Shown here piece by piece: positions 40,382 to 50,300 of a stretch of 64,000 nt of DNA; positions within the stretch are counted from its first letter, which is position 1, and each line of letters opens with the position of its first letter. The stretch is from assembly GCF_024448715.1 (NCBI RefSeq), contig NZ_JAMOHZ010000009.1, forward strand, positions 1 through 64,000, given 5' to 3'. The notes beneath the pieces were generated by a model, which was given only the letters and a program-made list of their open reading frames with translations, was not told the origin of the DNA and ran no database searches. A program made the position numbers and the translations under genes. Origin of the DNA: Stutzerimonas stutzeri. GTDB taxonomy: Bacteria; Pseudomonadota; Gammaproteobacteria; Pseudomonadales; Pseudomonadaceae.

Positions 40382-41482
40382 TCAGCCGCGAATGTTGTAG
40401 ATGTCTTTCTCGTTCAGCTCGGCGTATTCGTACAGACGGTTGAGATAGGCGCTCTGCTGCTCCCAGACCTTGGCCGCGACCGGATCGGCGGCGGCGGACG
40501 CGTCTACCACTTCGGCAGCGACTTCCTTCAAACGAGCCAGCACGTCGTCCGGCAGACGGCGAACTTCAACACCCTGCTCGCGCAGTTGCTCCATCGCTTC
40601 CATGTTCTTGGCGTTGTAGTCGTCGAGCATGTCACCGTTGACGGCGCGGGCAGCGGCACGAACGATCGCCTTGAGGTCGTCCGGCAGGGTTTCCCAGGCC
40701 TTGAGGTTGACGTCCAGCTCGAACGTGACGTTCGGCTCCTGCCAGCCCGGCGTGTAGTAATACTTCGATGCCTTGTGCAGACCTAGGGCGAGATCGTTGT
40801 ACGGGCCGATCCACTCGGTGGCGTCGATGGCACCGGTCTGCAGTGCGGTGAAGATTTCACCAGCGGGCATGTTGACCACGGTGCCGCCCATCTTGGTCAG
40901 CACTTCACCGCCAAGACCCGGGGTACGCATTTTCAGGCCCTGGAAATCCTGGACTGAGTTGATTTCCTTGTTGAACCAGCCAGCAGTCTGCACGCCGGTC
41001 GCGCCGCACGCCATCGGCAGAACGCCGTACGGCTTGTAAACCTCTTCCCAAAGTTCCATACCGCCGCCGTAATGCAGCCAGGCGTTCATTTCCTGGGCGT
41101 TGGGGCCGAACGGCAGCGCACAGAAGAATTGCGCGGCGGGAACCTTACCCTTCCAGTAATACGGCGCGCCGTGACCCATCTCGGCGGTGCCACGGGATAC
41201 CGCATCGAACACTTCCAACGCCGGTACCAGCTCGCCAGCAGCATAGACTTTGACCGTCAGACGGCCAGCGCTCATCTCATTGACCAGTTTGGCGAAATTC
41301 TCAGCGCCGACGCCCACACCTGGGAAGTTCTTCGGCCAGGAGGTGACCATCTTCCAGGTGAATTTTTCGGCGCTTGCGCTGCCTTCGGACTTAGTAGCGG
41401 TTTCGGCTTCCTTGTTGCAACCGGCCAATGCGGTAGCGGCCAGACCAACACCCGCGGCGGCCAGAATTTGACGACGTTTCAT
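40382..41482 (-). CDS. dctP: TRAP transporter substrate-binding protein (DctP/TakP type)
   Basis: Periplasmic solute receptor of 366 residues that delivers a carboxylate to the TRAP permease. The N-terminus MKRRQILAAAGVGLAATALAGC combines a twin-arginine-like region with a lipobox (LAGC), so it may be a lipoprotein. The mature part resembles TakP, the 2-oxo-acid receptor of Rhodobacter: MVTSWPKNFPGVG, VKVYAAGELVPALEVFDAV, GLKMRTPGLGGEVL and TGAIDATEWIGPYNDL. The Arg and the WE pair are ligand and metal contacts in TakP. AAGGAG precedes the ATG. The gene is divergent from the permease genes dctQM instead of being in one operon with them. The ligand is probably a 2-oxo or hydroxy monocarboxylate, by inference only. 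Confidence 0.9.
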   Translation of the reverse strand: MKRRQILAAAGVGLAATALAGCNKEAETATKSEGSASAEKFTWKMVTSWPKNFPGVGVGAENFAKLVNEMSAGRLTVKVYAAGELVPALEVFDAVSRGTAEMGHGAPYYWKGKVPAAQFFCALPFGPNAQEMNAWLHYGGGMELWEEVYKPYGVLPMACGATGVQTAGWFNKEINSVQDFQGLKMRTPGLGGEVLTKMGGTVVNMPAGEIFTALQTGAIDATEWIGPYNDLALGLHKASKYYYTPGWQEPNVTFELDVNLKAWETLPDDLKAIVRAAARAVNGDMLDDYNAKNMEAMEQLREQGVEVRRLPDDVLARLKEVAAEVVDASAAADPVAAKVWEQQSAYLNRLYEYAELNEKDIYNIRG

Positions 41483-41588
41483 GAGTAACTCCTTGTTGTT
41501 GTATGGCTGAATACCGGAACCCCGAATTCAGGTAGTTCTAGCTATCATATGGCTATCTATCACTCAAGCACCGTGACTACGTACAAAG

Positions 41589-41602
41589 ACTACGTACGTA
41601 GT
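41589..41602. promoter_or_regulatory. Perfect 14-bp palindrome between dctP and dctQ, candidate operator
   Basis: ACTACGTACGTAGT is a perfect palindrome, and a second copy of GACTACGTAC starts 13 bp upstream at 41575. It lies in the 195-bp divergent promoter region of the TRAP genes, so a shared regulator could bind here. The regulator is not encoded next to it. Confidence 0.5.
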
Positions 41603-41677
41603 ACTGCCGGTTGCGACGCCAGCGTGCAGCCGCCTAGAATCGCGGGCCGTCTGGGCCATAACAATAAAGGATCTGCC

Positions 41678-42223
41678 ATGTTGAAACACGCCCCTCCCTT
41701 GCTAGGTGTCGCACACCTTATCGATGCTGCGAATGCCCGCTTCGGTCAGGCCTGCGCCTGGCTAACCATGTTTTTGGTCGTCGGTACCGCCCTGGTGGTA
41801 GTGCTGCGCTATGGCTTCGGCATCGGCGCAACCGCACTTCAGGAGGCCGTTCTCTACGCTCACGCGCTGGTCTTCATGGGCACAGCCGCCTGGGTCCTGC
41901 AACGCAACGGCCATGTTCGCGTCGACATCTTCTACCAGCGTTTCAGCGCCCGCTACCAGGCATTGGTCGAAGTACTCGGCACGCTGCTGTTTCTGCTTCC
42001 GGTCTGCCTGTTTCTCGGCTGGGCCAGCTGGGATTACGTCAGCAATTCCTGGGCGACGCTGGAAGCTTCCAGCGAAACGGGCGGTCTGAAGTTCGTTTTC
42101 GTACAGAAAAGCATCATCCTGGTTCTGGTTTTCACTCTGGCGCTGCAAGGCATTTCCGAAATCATCAAGGCTGCCTACCTCGTTACCGGACGCCTGCCGG
42201 AGCCGGAGGTGAAGCATGGCTGA
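41678..42223 (+). CDS. dctQ: TRAP transporter small permease
   Basis: Inner-membrane subunit of 181 residues with four hydrophobic segments (about 20-45, 58-78, 98-120, 140-165), the usual DctQ pattern. Typical stretches are LTMFLVVGTALVVVLRYGFG and GTAAWVLQRNGHVRVDIFY. The ATG at 41678 with AAAGGA upstream is preferred; the frame is open to 41549 but that part carries the palindromic control region. The last 8 nt overlap the start of dctM, so the two are translationally coupled. Confidence 0.9.
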   Translation: MLKHAPPLLGVAHLIDAANARFGQACAWLTMFLVVGTALVVVLRYGFGIGATALQEAVLYAHALVFMGTAAWVLQRNGHVRVDIFYQRFSARYQALVEVLGTLLFLLPVCLFLGWASWDYVSNSWATLEASSETGGLKFVFVQKSIILVLVFTLALQGISEIIKAAYLVTGRLPEPEVKHG

Positions 42224-43592
42224 GTTGATGGCGATTCTGCTATTCGTCGGTATCTGCGTGGCGTTGATGGCCGGCTATCCGGTGGCCTTTACGCTGGGTG
42301 GCGTCTCGCTGCTGTTCGCCGGTATTGGCATACTCACCGGCACGTTTGACGGCAGCTTCCTGAGTGCATTGCCAAACCGTTTGTTCGGCATCATGAACAA
42401 CCAGACGATGCTGGCGGTGCCACTGTTCGTGTTCATGGGTGTGATGCTGGAAAAAAGCCGGGTGGCCGAGGATTTGCTCGAATCCATGTCTCGGCTGTTC
42501 GGCACCCTGCGCGGCGGCTTGGCGATTTCCGTTTGCGTGGTCGGCGCACTGCTCGCCGCCAGCACTGGTATCGTCGGTGCCACGGTGGTGACCATGGGCC
42601 TGCTGGCGCTGCCGACGATGCTGCGCCGCGGCTACGACCCGGCAATCTCCACCGGTACGCTCGCCGCTACCGGCACGCTGGGCCAGATCATTCCACCTTC
42701 GATCGTGCTGGTTCTGCTGGGTGACGTGATGTCGAGCGCCTATCAGCAGGCGCAGCTGAAAATGGGCATCTTCTCGCCGAAGACCGTATCGGTCGGTGAT
42801 CTTTTCGTCGGCGCCTTCCTCCCCGGCCTGCTGCTGGTCGGCCTGTATATTCTCTACATCATCGGCGTGGCGATCTTTCAGCCGAAGAAACTGCCGGCCC
42901 TGCCGCAGGAAGAACTCGGGCCGATCGAGTGGGGCAAGCTGATCAAAGCGCTGGTGCCCCCGCTACTGCTGATCAGCGCCGTACTTGGCTCAATCCTCGC
43001 CGGCTACGCGACCCCGACCGAAGCCGCCGCGCTAGGCGCCTTGGGTGCAATGGTTCTGGCGTTCTACAAGGGCAAGCTGAACTTCGGCCAACTGCGCGAC
43101 GTGGCCTACGGCACAACCGAAATCAGCGCCATGGTGTTCCTGATCCTGATTGGGGCGTCGCTGTTCTCGCTGGTGTTCCGCGGCTTCGGTGGCGAAGTGT
43201 TGATCGAAGACGTCTTCGCTCAACTACCAGGCGGCGTCCTTGGGGCGTTCTTCTTGGTGATGCTGGTGATTTTCCTGCTCGGCTTCATCCTCGACTTCAT
43301 CGAGATCACCTTCGTGGTGGTGCCGATCGTCGGCCCGGTGTTGCTGGCCATGGGGCTGGACCCGGTATGGCTTGGCGTGATGATCGCGCTGAACCTGCAG
43401 ACCTCGTTCCTTACGCCGCCCTTCGGTTTCGCCCTGTTCTACCTGCGCGGGGTCACACCGAAGTCGGTTCCTACCAGCACCATTTATAAAGGTGTGGTGC
43501 CGTTCATCCTGATTCAGCTCCTGTTGCTGGTGATCGCTTACCAGTTCCCGGGCCTGATCACCTGGCTGCCAGAACAGATTTACGGCAAATAG
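42216..43592 (+). CDS. dctM: TRAP transporter large permease
   Basis: Inner-membrane transport subunit of 458 residues with about 12 hydrophobic segments, which couples sodium entry to uptake of the ligand presented by DctP. Family blocks include NNQTMLAVPLFVFMGVMLE, VVGALLAASTGIVGATVVTM, TGTLAATGTLGQIIPPSIVL and FLTPPFGFALFYLRGV. GGAGGTG inside the end of dctQ serves as the ribosome-binding site. A strong terminator follows at 43601, so the transcript is dctQM only. Confidence 0.94.
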   Translation: MAELMAILLFVGICVALMAGYPVAFTLGGVSLLFAGIGILTGTFDGSFLSALPNRLFGIMNNQTMLAVPLFVFMGVMLEKSRVAEDLLESMSRLFGTLRGGLAISVCVVGALLAASTGIVGATVVTMGLLALPTMLRRGYDPAISTGTLAATGTLGQIIPPSIVLVLLGDVMSSAYQQAQLKMGIFSPKTVSVGDLFVGAFLPGLLLVGLYILYIIGVAIFQPKKLPALPQEELGPIEWGKLIKALVPPLLLISAVLGSILAGYATPTEAAALGALGAMVLAFYKGKLNFGQLRDVAYGTTEISAMVFLILIGASLFSLVFRGFGGEVLIEDVFAQLPGGVLGAFFLVMLVIFLLGFILDFIEITFVVVPIVGPVLLAMGLDPVWLGVMIALNLQTSFLTPPFGFALFYLRGVTPKSVPTSTIYKGVVPFILIQLLLLVIAYQFPGLITWLPEQIYGK

Positions 43593-43600
43593 CAGCACGC

Positions 43601-43630
43601 AGACGCCCGTTTCGACGGGCGTCTCGCTTT
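43601..43630 (+). terminator. Intrinsic terminator of dctQM
   Basis: A perfect 10-bp stem (AGACGCCCGT / ACGGGCGTCT) closed by a TTCG tetraloop and followed by CGCTTTT, nine bases after the dctM stop. Confidence 0.9.
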
Positions 43631-43687
43631 TCGGCCAGCGGTTTCAGCGCGATCATATAGTTCGAAGTCGCCAATCGAACATCTTCA

Positions 43688-44917
43688 ATGTCCTCCAATT
43701 CCTTCAGCTACTCGCAACTCGCCGAACGTTTCCGGCAGCTCGACGCGTTTCTTGTGCGGCATCAAGCACTGTGGCGGCCGCGACCCTTCACCCATATGCA
43801 ACTACCGTGGGAAGCGGACCACCCGCATCTGGCCCAATGGCTGCGCAGCCGTTCGCTGGATGACGCCGAAGCCGCCCACAACCATCCCACCGAGCTCGCA
43901 GCGCCTGCCCCATTCCCGGAACTGGCCGAACAAGCGATGGCGCTCGGTCGCGTAGATCAATTGCCCACGCTACGAAACCCAAGCATCGATGCCCGCCAAG
44001 CCGTGGACGTACCCGGGCGCAAATGGTCGCAGATCCAGGCTTTCGGCTCGACGCTCAATTTCAGCGAACGCCCGCAGCACTGGCTGGACTGGTGCGCCGG
44101 CAAAGGCCATCTGGGTCGCCAATTGGCCGCGCTCGGAGGAACCCTGACTTGTCTGGAGCGTGACGTCAGGCTGGTCGAGGCGGGTGCCCGCTTGAGTCAG
44201 CGGTTAGGGATCGAGGCGAACCATCGGCAGCAGGATGTAATGAGCGATGCGGTGGCGCAGCATTTGGGCCCAGCACACACACCGATTGCCCTGCACGCGT
44301 GTGGCGACCTGCATGTACGTTTGCTCCGGCTCGGCATCGAGCAAGGCTGCCGTCAACTCGCGGTCGCACCGTGTTGCTACAACCGCATTCAGGACGGCAA
44401 CTACCAGGCGCTATCCGGCATCGCGCGGCGGTCATCGCTTACCTTGTCGCGAGAGGATCTCGGCCTGCCACTCAGCGAAACGGTCACCGCCGGTGCCCGC
44501 GAGCGCCGTCAACGCGACCATTCGATGGCCTGGCGCCTGGCCTTCGATCTGCTGCAACGAGCGCTGCGCGGGGAAGATAGCTATCTACCCACACCCTCGC
44601 TCCCAAGCACCTGGCTGAAAAAAAGCTTCGAGCAATACTGCCGCGACCTCGCCACGCTCAAAGGTCTTCCCCCGCCGCAGAACGAGGCATGGTCCCAACT
44701 CGAACGACGTGGCTGGCAGCGCCTCGCCGAAGTGCGCAACCTTGAATTATTGCGCGGCCTGTTCCGCCGACCGCTGGAGCTTTGGCTGCTGCTCGACCGC
44801 GCACTATTGCTCGCCGAGAACGGTTATGCGGTGCGTCTGGGCACCTTCTGCCCGACAGAGTTGACCCCACGTAATCTGCTACTGATTGCTGAGCTCGATA
44901 TTCGCACCGCGAGTTGA
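43688..44917 (+). CDS. SAM-dependent methyltransferase, target unknown
   Basis: A 409-residue cytoplasmic protein with a central class-I methyltransferase fold. The SAM motif is LDWCAGKGHLGRQLA (about 137-151), followed by the acidic end of strand 2 (LTCLERD). Later motifs are IALHACGDLHVRLL and VAPCCYNRIQ. The HACGD and PCCYN blocks resemble the PF13679 methyltransferase group (GSTCD/METTL25-like), whose bacterial members have no assigned substrate. A helical N-terminal region of about 130 residues and a C-terminal helical domain flank the core. The ribosome-binding site is weak. The tRNA-Thr gene begins 76 bp after the stop. Confidence 0.8.
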   Translation: MSSNSFSYSQLAERFRQLDAFLVRHQALWRPRPFTHMQLPWEADHPHLAQWLRSRSLDDAEAAHNHPTELAAPAPFPELAEQAMALGRVDQLPTLRNPSIDARQAVDVPGRKWSQIQAFGSTLNFSERPQHWLDWCAGKGHLGRQLAALGGTLTCLERDVRLVEAGARLSQRLGIEANHRQQDVMSDAVAQHLGPAHTPIALHACGDLHVRLLRLGIEQGCRQLAVAPCCYNRIQDGNYQALSGIARRSSLTLSREDLGLPLSETVTAGARERRQRDHSMAWRLAFDLLQRALRGEDSYLPTPSLPSTWLKKSFEQYCRDLATLKGLPPPQNEAWSQLERRGWQRLAEVRNLELLRGLFRRPLELWLLLDRALLLAENGYAVRLGTFCPTELTPRNLLLIAELDIRTAS

Positions 44918-44949
44918 TGAGGTCATTGCAAGTAACTGGCAACAAACAG

Positions 44950-44977
44950 TTTACTCGCCGCGAGCAATGGCTATAAT
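44950..44977 (+). promoter_or_regulatory. Promoter of tRNA-Thr
   Basis: TTTACT at 44950-44955 and a perfect TATAAT at 44972-44977, separated by 16 bp, stand 15 bp before the tRNA 5' end. Expected start is about 44984. Confidence 0.7.
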
Positions 44978-44992
44978 GGCGCCCATCTTTTA

Positions 44993-45070
<78 letters not shown>

Positions 45071-45075
45071 TAAAA

Positions 45076-45086
45076 CAACGACTTAG
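45076..45086. repeat. Terminal 11-bp inverted repeat, left copy
   Basis: CAACGACTTAG here is the exact reverse complement of 58276-58286. Being just inside both island ends, the two may be part of the integrase or excisionase binding layout. Confidence 0.5.
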
Positions 45087-45110
45087 GCTCACCGCAAGGT
45101 GGGCCTTTTT
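45085..45110 (+). terminator. Terminator after tRNA-Thr, supplied by the island
   Basis: GGCTCACC-GCAA-GGTGGGCC stem-loop (one G-T wobble) followed by TTTTT. It replaces the original tRNA terminator, which now stands at 58398 beyond attR. Confidence 0.85.
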
Positions 45111-45117
45111 CGTTTTT

Positions 45118-45140
45118 GCTCAACACTTTGCTCAACACTT
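45118..45140. repeat. Candidate integrase arm site, left copy
   Basis: GCTCAACACTT occurs twice in tandem with one T between, and a third degenerate copy (GCTCAACGCTT) follows at 45148. The 23 bp are identical to 58203-58225 at the other end of the island. Tandem short repeats flanking attL and attR are typical arm-type sites of tyrosine integrases. Confidence 0.6.
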
Positions 45141-45349
45141 CTATGCTGCTCAACGCTTGGAAACGAACCCAGCGAGATAGCTAGACAGCACTCCTACAGT
45201 CCAGAGTCGCGCTTTCCAGGCTCCGCAAAGGCTGATTCGTCCTCCGATTCGGTTAAATTCTAAACCGACAACAATCTGGTCAGATTGACGCCCAAAACCA
45301 TTTCACGAATTGGCACAGTGTTTCCAGAAATCAACGAGGAGCACCTGCC

Positions 45350-45526
45350 ATGTCACAACCTACCTACCTGACCATCGCCGAAATCTGCAAGCTACTGCAC
45401 TGCAGCCCAACCACGTTATGGCGCATGCGCAGAAAGACCCCCGGCTTCCCTCCGCCATTCCAAATTGGCCGCAGGATGCTATGGAACCGCGAGCAGGTTG
45501 AGCGGGCTCTAGGCCTCATCCGCTAA
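45350..45526 (+). CDS. AlpA-family excisionase/regulator
   Basis: A 58-residue protein with a single MerR-like helix-turn-helix: LTIAEICKLLHCSPTTLWRM followed by the wing-like FQIGRRMLWNREQVERAL. AlpA proteins regulate or assist the integrase of P4-like islands. AGGAG precedes the ATG at 45350 by a normal distance. It is the first gene at the left end of the island; the 281 bp before it hold the terminator and arm repeats, and the 201 bp after it hold no gene I can support. Expected role: control of excision and probably of the yfjI-like gene. Confidence 0.85.
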   Translation: MSQPTYLTIAEICKLLHCSPTTLWRMRRKTPGFPPPFQIGRRMLWNREQVERALGLIR

Positions 45527-45727
45527 CCGCCATGCTTCGAACCTAGCCCAAACCATCTGTGACCGCAGCAACGCAACGTTGCTGCGCCATCAGTACGGAC
45601 GGCTGCGCCCTCACGGAAAAGTTACCAACTACGTCCGTGAAGACACGCTCGATTCGCGACGTGGGCATGGCCTCAGCCAAAACCTTTTGCAAACTCAAAA
45701 CCTGCGCCTGCGCCAGGAGGCCAACGC

Positions 45728-47248
45728 ATGACCGCTGCCTTTTTGACCGCGCCGACATACCCTGAGCCGATACCGTTACAACCCTCTCTGGATGCCGCCA
45801 AGCCCTATCCGCTGCAAGCCCTCGGCCCCCTGCTGGGAGGCGCTACCGCTGCCATTATCGAGGCCGTACAAGTTCCCGATGCGCTAGCCGCGCAATCTGT
45901 CCTCGCTGCCGCCGCGATGGCGGCTCAGCCCCACGCCAATGTCCTGCGTGCTGGGCAAGTTATTCCGCTGTCGTTGTTCGTCCTGACCGTTGCAGAGTCC
46001 GGGGACCGAAAAAGCGCCGCCGACCGTCTGGCGCTGAGTGCTCATCATGACCGGCAACGCCGGTTGCTGGACAATTACAAAGCGGAGAAGAAGAGTTACC
46101 GCGATAAGCGCGACGCCTACCAGCGCTGCCGCGAATTGATGCTCGATAAGGCTAAGGTCTCGCCTGAGGCTATGGCCGAAGAACTGACCAAGCTGGAAGA
46201 GCCGGCCCCGCCGCTGATGCCGTTCATCCTGGCTGAGGAGCCAACCCTGGAAGGTCTGCAGAAGTCATTGCTGCACGGACATCCTTCACAAGGGCTGTTC
46301 AGCGATGAGGGTGGACAATTTTTCGGCGGGCATGCCAGCAGGCCTGAGAACTTGCTCAAAACCGCTGCCGGCCTGTCCAAGCTATGGGACGGTGCACCAA
46401 TCGCCCGTACTCGCGCCGCAGAAGGTGAAAGCGCATCCCGCAGCGGCTGCCGCCTAAGCCTGCATATGATGATTCAGCCAATCGTCGCGCAAGAGGTGCT
46501 CGCTAGTCCGATCATGCAAGGACAAGGCATCCTGGCACGCTTCCTAGTGGCATGGCCTCCATCACTCGCGGGAACTCGTTTCTACCGCAACGCAGACCCT
46601 TTGAAAGATGCCCGTCTGGTGCGCTACTGGCAGTGCATGGCGTACCTGCTATCGCTCGCCCTGCCGCTTGACGAATCGGGTCAGCTGTCGCCCCCGGCCC
46701 TGCCGTTGGACCATGGGGCGCTGGCTGCCTGGATCTCCACCCATGACGCGATCGAGGGTGAACTCGGCAAGGGCGGTGACCTGCAAGAGATCAAGCCAAC
46801 TGCCGCCAAAGGTGCGGAGAATGTCCTACGCATCGCTGGCGTTCTAGCCGTCATCGAGCAGACCGGTGTAATCACGCAGCCAATTGTTGAGCGCGCCGCT
46901 GCATTGGTGCACTGGTACCTCGCGGAAGCGCTGCGCTTGTGCAGCCCTGCCAAGGCGGAACCTCACCTCACACAGGCGCAACGTTTGTTCGACTGGTTGT
47001 TCGCCAAAGGCTGGCAGAGCTTCGAGTCGCGAGCATTACAACGGGAGGGGCCGCGATTCGCTCGCAAGAGCGCCGCACAGCGTGACCAACTGCTATCCGT
47101 ACTGGTGGAGCATCACTACCTTCTGAGCAGCGACGGACGACAGTTCCAAATCAACCCAATGGCGACAGCGGCGACATTGGCGACGAAACCCGAGACACCG
47201 AGAGGTTGGGCTGGCGACATCCTTGCGACTACAGGCGACAATTTTTAG
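45728..47248 (+). CDS. YfjI-like DUF3987 protein
   Basis: A 506-residue protein of the DUF3987/YfjI family, found in many integrative islands and often described as primase- or helicase-related. Visible family traits are the N-terminal QALGPLLGGATAAIIEAVQVP, the LSLFVLTVAESGDRKSAADR stretch with a P-loop-like GDRKS, a Lys/Arg coiled region, and LFSDEGGQFFGGHAS with an acidic Walker-B-like site. A C-terminal winged-helix-like part (LFDWLFAKGWQSFESRALQ) may bind DNA. AGGAGG precedes the ATG. It probably supports replication or maintenance of the excised element. It is convergent with the NTPase gene. Confidence 0.85.
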   Translation: MTAAFLTAPTYPEPIPLQPSLDAAKPYPLQALGPLLGGATAAIIEAVQVPDALAAQSVLAAAAMAAQPHANVLRAGQVIPLSLFVLTVAESGDRKSAADRLALSAHHDRQRRLLDNYKAEKKSYRDKRDAYQRCRELMLDKAKVSPEAMAEELTKLEEPAPPLMPFILAEEPTLEGLQKSLLHGHPSQGLFSDEGGQFFGGHASRPENLLKTAAGLSKLWDGAPIARTRAAEGESASRSGCRLSLHMMIQPIVAQEVLASPIMQGQGILARFLVAWPPSLAGTRFYRNADPLKDARLVRYWQCMAYLLSLALPLDESGQLSPPALPLDHGALAAWISTHDAIEGELGKGGDLQEIKPTAAKGAENVLRIAGVLAVIEQTGVITQPIVERAAALVHWYLAEALRLCSPAKAEPHLTQAQRLFDWLFAKGWQSFESRALQREGPRFARKSAAQRDQLLSVLVEHHYLLSSDGRQFQINPMATAATLATKPETPRGWAGDILATTGDNF

Positions 47249-47341
47249 CGGTCGCCATTTGTCGCCACCCTGTCGCTACGCGCGCTCCCCGTAAGCTATC
47301 AGCCATGTCGCCTTTGTCGCCGCTGTCGCCGCGACAAGGGC

Positions 47342-50300
47342 TCATTGCTCAACCCGCGTCAGGTCTAGTACGAAGACAGCGACACGTCCCTCACGTGCCG
47401 ATTTGCTCGTGGCGATCAGCATATTTGTCAGCTCTTCCGCTGTCCGTGGCTGCGTTGCCCCTCGGCCAAAACTCTTAAGTTTCTTATTCGGCTTCTTCTG
47501 ATCGCCAAACCAGAGGACAAGATAAATGCCTCGTCCCTCCGCTCTCCAATCGCACGTGTAGAGACTGTCTAGCTGTATATCTGCACCCTTCCAGAGCTCT
47601 GAATGCCACTGCCCCTTCACCTCGATTGGCATCCGCAGTACACCTACTGAGCAAGCGATATCGACTTCCTTGTCGGCGGCAACATGAGCCTCTGGATCAA
47701 ACGTGATCCCTATTTGCCCTTGGCGAAGCAGCCCGAGAAGATGATCCCTACAGCGCTCCTCTTCGAATGGGAGACCGTTGTCGTCATAGAAGCCGCGCCA
47801 TGATTCGGCGTCGTCGCTCTTAATCTTCGCTTGGCTGATTAAGAGCTCTTCAAGTACGAGCGCTTGTAAATCTGCGGCTGATACAGGAGGGAGATTACGT
47901 GTGATTGCACCAATCGCTTCAAGCCTGGGAGGGGCATAAGCAGCTTCGACACCAATGCGTGTTTGTTCGGCAGATACGATCCTGATCGATTCGGAATAGC
48001 TGTCAGTGGCCGCATTCATCAAACGTCTCAACGCAGCGACAGCGCCCTCGCTGGCGTCGTTACCCAGACGGCGAATGAGGTGGACTATATGCTCGCTAGC
48101 ATTCCAGGGATTTGTATCACCCCAAGAGGTCGTATTAGGACGGTCTTCCATTGGCCAAAGCAGGCGGAAGGTCTTGATGATCCATTCAAGTTGCTCAGCA
48201 CTGAGTGGAATATTGGCACCTTCGTCGAAACGTCCTCCAGCTCGGTGCCGTATATGCCAAAGCAACTCAGGTTCGATTGGCAACGTCTCAAGCCGCGTTA
48301 CAGTCTGCTCAAAATCAACGATCAGCCCAATTGCATCCCAAGTTCGCCGCCGCTCGTCGTCGATCAGCCCCGTGCGACCGTACGCGGCACGCCGTAGTGT
48401 TTCGAATCGTCCTGAGCGGATGACCCGCTCAATCAATTCTGTTTCTGGGCCAGCCGGAATGTCTGGAAAACGCTCAAGCCAATCAGCAGCTAAATCGGTG
48501 GCAAGCTCAGAATGAGCTTCGTCTCGCAATAGTGTGTAGAGGCCGTCTACAGATTCTCGCCGCGCCTGAAGTTGAGGCTCATGATAAAGCCGCATCGCTT
48601 CCGCCCAGATACCGCGAGCCTGAACAGCGGCCTCGATTGCCTCTCTGAGCCCGACGATTCCTGCGTGATCTTCGACACAGCTATGGCGAAGTTCGAACAG
48701 ACCCGCCATCAAGCGCTCATCCGCCAGATCGTCAAAACCTACGCCTTTTCGGAGACGCTCGGCGAGCGCGGCAATCAGGATATATCCAGCTTGGTAGCTC
48801 TTACCTTGCGCAAGACTCGCCGCAATCTCCCGCGCTGTGGGCGTAGGAGGATCGACCCTCAAAAAAGCTTCGAATCCCATATGCGCGGCGATGCCAATAT
48901 CACTTCCAAGCCATTGCGAGACGCGCTCATGGGCGGGCACATCTGGTCCCACGTCATTAAAAAGATTGAGATAAACTTTGGCGGGAACAACGATCGTGCT
49001 GTATTCCCCTGCACGCATCCGATCAATACAAGCTGAATAATGTTTACGGTGCTCAGCGTGCGCAGCAGCTTGTTCTTCTAGTCGGACGCGCTCCCGTTCA
49101 GCCTGCTTGATCTGCCATTCGGGTACAACGGGCGCGGCAAGCTTGTCGATCCACTCTAAGTGATCAAGGCGGTTCGCCGCGAAGGGCCTCGCTGCCGTAC
49201 GAGCATCTGCACCTAGCTCGTCGCTATGCTGAGTGAGCTGAATAACATCACGCCAACGTTCGTCGCTTTGATCGAGAGGATCCAGCGCCTCAAGTAACGC
49301 GACTACATCCGCGGCAGTCGGCCAGAAAGCGGGGAGCCGCTGCTTCAACCGCCACGCTAGCTCCCAGGGACTGTGCTCGCTGGGCAGCTCAAGCAGGACG
49401 TGCCGCTGTATGGATCGGCGAATGCGTTCATCGCTCCGAATGATGGCATCTAGCTGTTGACGGGACTCTCGGCGGTACCCAACATCGAAATCGTATGGCT
49501 CTAACCAAACCCACAACCTCTCAGGGCTGACGCCATCAGCCGCTACAGCACGAGCTACTAGGTGATACGCAAAACCGGTTAGCGTGTCGTTGCCGATGCG
49601 CTCGTACTGGTTACCAAGCGCATTCATCCTTACAGCCAATTGATCAAGCACGCCGGCGATCCTGTGCTCCGGAAGGTGTTTTTCCAACCCCAACAAAACG
49701 CCAACTGTACGACCATCATTTCGGGCGTAGTTAATCACGAGATCGACTAGCAGATTATTGTCGAGCCGTTCATAGCCGACATCGTGCGCCAATTCGATGG
49801 CCAATCTAGTCGAGAGCTCGTCGTCGTAATCGTGTAAGGCACGAAGGAGGGCTGGCCAGTCGCTGTCACAGTCGTACCCGGCAAGCGCTTCTCCAGCTGC
49901 TCTTCGAATCGCGAAAATCTCCTGTGGCTCAAGGAAAATTCTCTGCAGATCTTCCTTCAGCCCTAAAGCAGTTGTTTTCCCCCTGATAGCCTCAAGCACA
50001 AGGAGCCGTAAGCGGAACGGTGTCTGCCTCGCGATGATCAGCCTCTGTATTTCATCTATGAGCTCGGGCTGTACGATGCCGCGCACCGAGTAAGGACCCC
50101 AATCGCAAAAGCGAGGATTTTCAGCGGCTAGCAGCTTCAGCGCATCGATTAGCGAGCGAGCCTGATCGACCGTAAGATCGTCAGCGTCGCCATATTCGAT
50201 CACGCCCATCGGATCAGCGGTGATCACCGCATGGGCAAGCGCGGGATCCCGAGCAAGCCATGCGTGAATACCGCGTAGGCTTGCTGGTACGAGTCCATAG

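Noticed and set aside
45559..45765. Small plus-strand open frame between alpA and the yfjI-like gene
   Set aside because: It overlaps the well-supported start of the yfjI-like gene, which has AGGAGG, and has non-coding composition.
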